Origin: Pedobacter cryoconitis
GTDB taxonomy: Bacteria > Bacteroidota > Bacteroidia > Sphingobacteriales > Sphingobacteriaceae
NCBI RefSeq assembly: GCF_003259615.1
Contig: NZ_QLLR01000009.1
Coordinates: 87,052 to 151,051, forward strand
Reading direction: 5' to 3'
Length of the DNA stretch: 64,000 nt
The notes beneath the pieces are model-generated. The model was not told where the DNA came from, searched no databases, and was given only the letters and a program-made list of their open reading frames with translations. The position numbers were made by a program, and so were the translations under genes. Positions 62,623-64,000 of the stretch are shown here, piece after piece. The stretch's first letter is position 1. Every line of letters starts with the position of its first letter.

Positions 62623-63992
62623 CGTCCGGTAAAAAAGCAGCCAACTTAATGGCTGCCTAATAAAATCGTAATTTCGCTTTGCAAAACTAAAAATACGATG
62701 AGTAAAAGTAACTATTTTTCTAGTAAATCTGTTTTCGGACAGCTGATTTCCTTGATCGATGATCAACTTATAAAAGTTGCGGTAAAAAAGAGTGATTCTG
62801 ATCGATATGTAAAGCGTTTTAAGACAAAAGACCACTTGATTAGTATGCTGTTTTGTTCTTTTGCCAAGTGCACTTCTCTTCGTGAAGTATCAGGTGCAAT
62901 GCTTGGCCTATCTGGAAAAACAGCTGGTTTTCAATTAAGCCATATTCCCAAAAGGAGCACATTATCCGATGCGAATAAGAAAAGGAAAGTTGAATTTTTT
63001 GAGGAGATCTACCATAAGCTGTTAGCTCAATACGGTTCATTTTTATCGGACAGCCGGATTCAGGATGTCTTAAAAAAGCAAGTTAAAATTATTGACAGCA
63101 CTACCATAAGCCTGTTTAAGGACATTTTAAGTTGTGTGGGCCGGAAATCCAAAGATGGGAAGAGCAAAGGAGGAATTAAGGTTCATACCGTTATCAATGC
63201 AGATGAAAAGGTGCCTAGTATGGTGTGGTTTAGCCCGGCAACAACACATGATCATAACTTTTTAAAGAAGTTAAACTGCGATGATAACACGATTTATGTA
63301 TTCGATAAAGGTTACAATGATTATAGTGCCTTTAAATATTTTACAGACCATAAAACAGGATTTGTAACCAGAATAAAAGATAATGCCCTTTATGATATGA
63401 TAGAAACCAGGGAGATTCCAGAAACGATTCATAGTGGTGTGCTGTTGGATGAAATTATCGAAATAGAAGTCAAAGAAGGAAAGATAGTTTCAAAACTAAA
63501 ATTAAGGAAAGTGAAATTTTATGACCGGGAGCACAAAAGAGAATTTGAGTTTATTACCAATCTATTTGATTTAAGAGCAGATTTAATAGCGGCTCTATAC
63601 AAAATCAGATGGCAGATTGAGTTGTTATTCAAGCAGCTCAAGCAAAACTTTCCCTTAAGATATTTTTTAGGTGACAACGAAAACGCCATCAAAATACAGA
63701 TATATTGTGTTTTGATAGTTAACTTACTGATAGCCGTAATAAAAAAGAAGCTCAAAAGAAGCTGGGCATTTTCAAACCTGGTTAGTTTTTGTAAAATCCA
63801 TCTCTTCAATTACATTCAATTGATTAAGTTTCTAGAAAATCCTGAAAAAGACTGGATTATCGATCAAGCTGAAAGCGAACAGATGGATTTTTTTGACGCC
63901 TTGTTTTTGAAAACCCCAAAAAAACAAACATAAATAATTGACTAATAGCTATCTATAAATATTAAATCGATAGTTCTAAGTTTTACCGGACA
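62623..63992 (+). mobile_element. IS4-family insertion sequence
   Basis: About 1.37 kb bounded by inverted repeats GTCCGGTAAAA (62624-62634) and TTTTACCGGAC (63981-63991), enclosing one transposase gene. No target duplication is obvious in the visible flanks. Confidence 0.85.
62698..63933 (+). CDS. IS4-family transposase (DUF4372 + DDE)
   Basis: 411 residues. N-terminal DUF4372 domain (about 1-75), then an RNase-H-like DDE catalytic domain: Asp in IDSTTISLF (about 137), Asp in YVFDKGYNDY (about 203) and Glu in the YREK-type IRWQIELLFKQLK (about 308). Intact and full length. Confidence 0.93.
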   Translation: MSKSNYFSSKSVFGQLISLIDDQLIKVAVKKSDSDRYVKRFKTKDHLISMLFCSFAKCTSLREVSGAMLGLSGKTAGFQLSHIPKRSTLSDANKKRKVEFFEEIYHKLLAQYGSFLSDSRIQDVLKKQVKIIDSTTISLFKDILSCVGRKSKDGKSKGGIKVHTVINADEKVPSMVWFSPATTHDHNFLKKLNCDDNTIYVFDKGYNDYSAFKYFTDHKTGFVTRIKDNALYDMIETREIPETIHSGVLLDEIIEIEVKEGKIVSKLKLRKVKFYDREHKREFEFITNLFDLRADLIAALYKIRWQIELLFKQLKQNFPLRYFLGDNENAIKIQIYCVLIVNLLIAVIKKKLKRSWAFSNLVSFCKIHLFNYIQLIKFLENPEKDWIIDQAESEQMDFFDALFLKTPKKQT

Positions 63993-64000
63993 ATAGTGTT

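Noticed and set aside
62479..62835. 118-residue minus-strand protein across the IS left end
   Set aside because: The N-terminal 72 residues are the antisense of the transposase gene; only the part from 62,619 downwards is independent.

Overview
The window looks like a chromosome segment of a Sphingobacteriaceae bacterium (Pedobacter-like). Signs are the moderate-to-low GC content, Bacteroidetes-type promoters with a TAnnTTTG -7 box, SusCD-era style lipoproteins, T6SS tube proteins of the TssD (Bacteroidetes) type, Bacteroidetes MobC/relaxase genes and many DUF4836/DUF4369-type secreted proteins. The assignment rests on protein character alone and not on a database search.

Bases 1-49,100 are ordinary chromosome: a secreted DRGH endonuclease; a dinB-dnaE error-prone polymerase cassette; an envelope lipoprotein/DUF4836-like operon; a YeiH-type transporter; an aminotransferase; an FMN reductase; an FtsX permease; a complete RND efflux operon with its TetR regulator; a lysine/aminoadipate degradation operon (saccharopine dehydrogenase, HglS-type DUF1338 enzyme, aldehyde dehydrogenase, D-2-hydroxyglutarate dehydrogenase) divergent from a LysR regulator; an MlaE-MlaF-MlaD lipid transport operon; an orphan adenylation-carrier-reductase (A-PCP-R) enzyme; and small stress genes (MsrB, fasciclin, TlpA-like thioredoxin, ferritin, DinB-superfamily protein, AraC regulator).

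At 49,132 a tRNA-Ser(UGA) marks the left edge of an integrated element. Behind it come a tyrosine recombinase, a T6SS cargo island (two TssD tube proteins, a putative effector and a membrane protein that may be its immunity partner), and a mobilization module (HTH protein, small conserved protein, a nested-hairpin candidate oriT, MobC, relaxase, coiled-coil membrane protein). The right end is not recognised; an IS4-family element closes the window.

The most interesting part is 56.8-60.6 kb, all on the minus strand. A sigma-70-family ECF-like factor with an unusual second region-4-like domain is followed after 4 nt by a Cas12f homolog that has lost the RuvC acidic residues, and whose protein stops exactly where the zinc ribbon and RuvC-III should begin. 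Twelve nt past its stop begins a 1.8-kb non-coding array of ten related two-hairpin scaffolds. Eight are fused directly to a short repeat remnant (ATACAAC-like) and one to three candidate guides, like natural single-guide RNAs. Two carry a tracrRNA-like anti-repeat and a real two-spacer CRISPR mini-array of about 36-nt repeats. G-U wobbles and one full compensatory change in hairpin 2 show that the RNA is made from the minus strand. The architecture matches the recently described principle of nuclease-dead Cas12f plus sigmaE giving RNA-guided transcription (recalled, not looked up). The multi-scaffold guide array, the mixture of sgRNA-like and CRISPR-like units, and its carriage on a mobilizable element are what deserve attention. 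Two paralogous XRE regulators are encoded divergently next to it.
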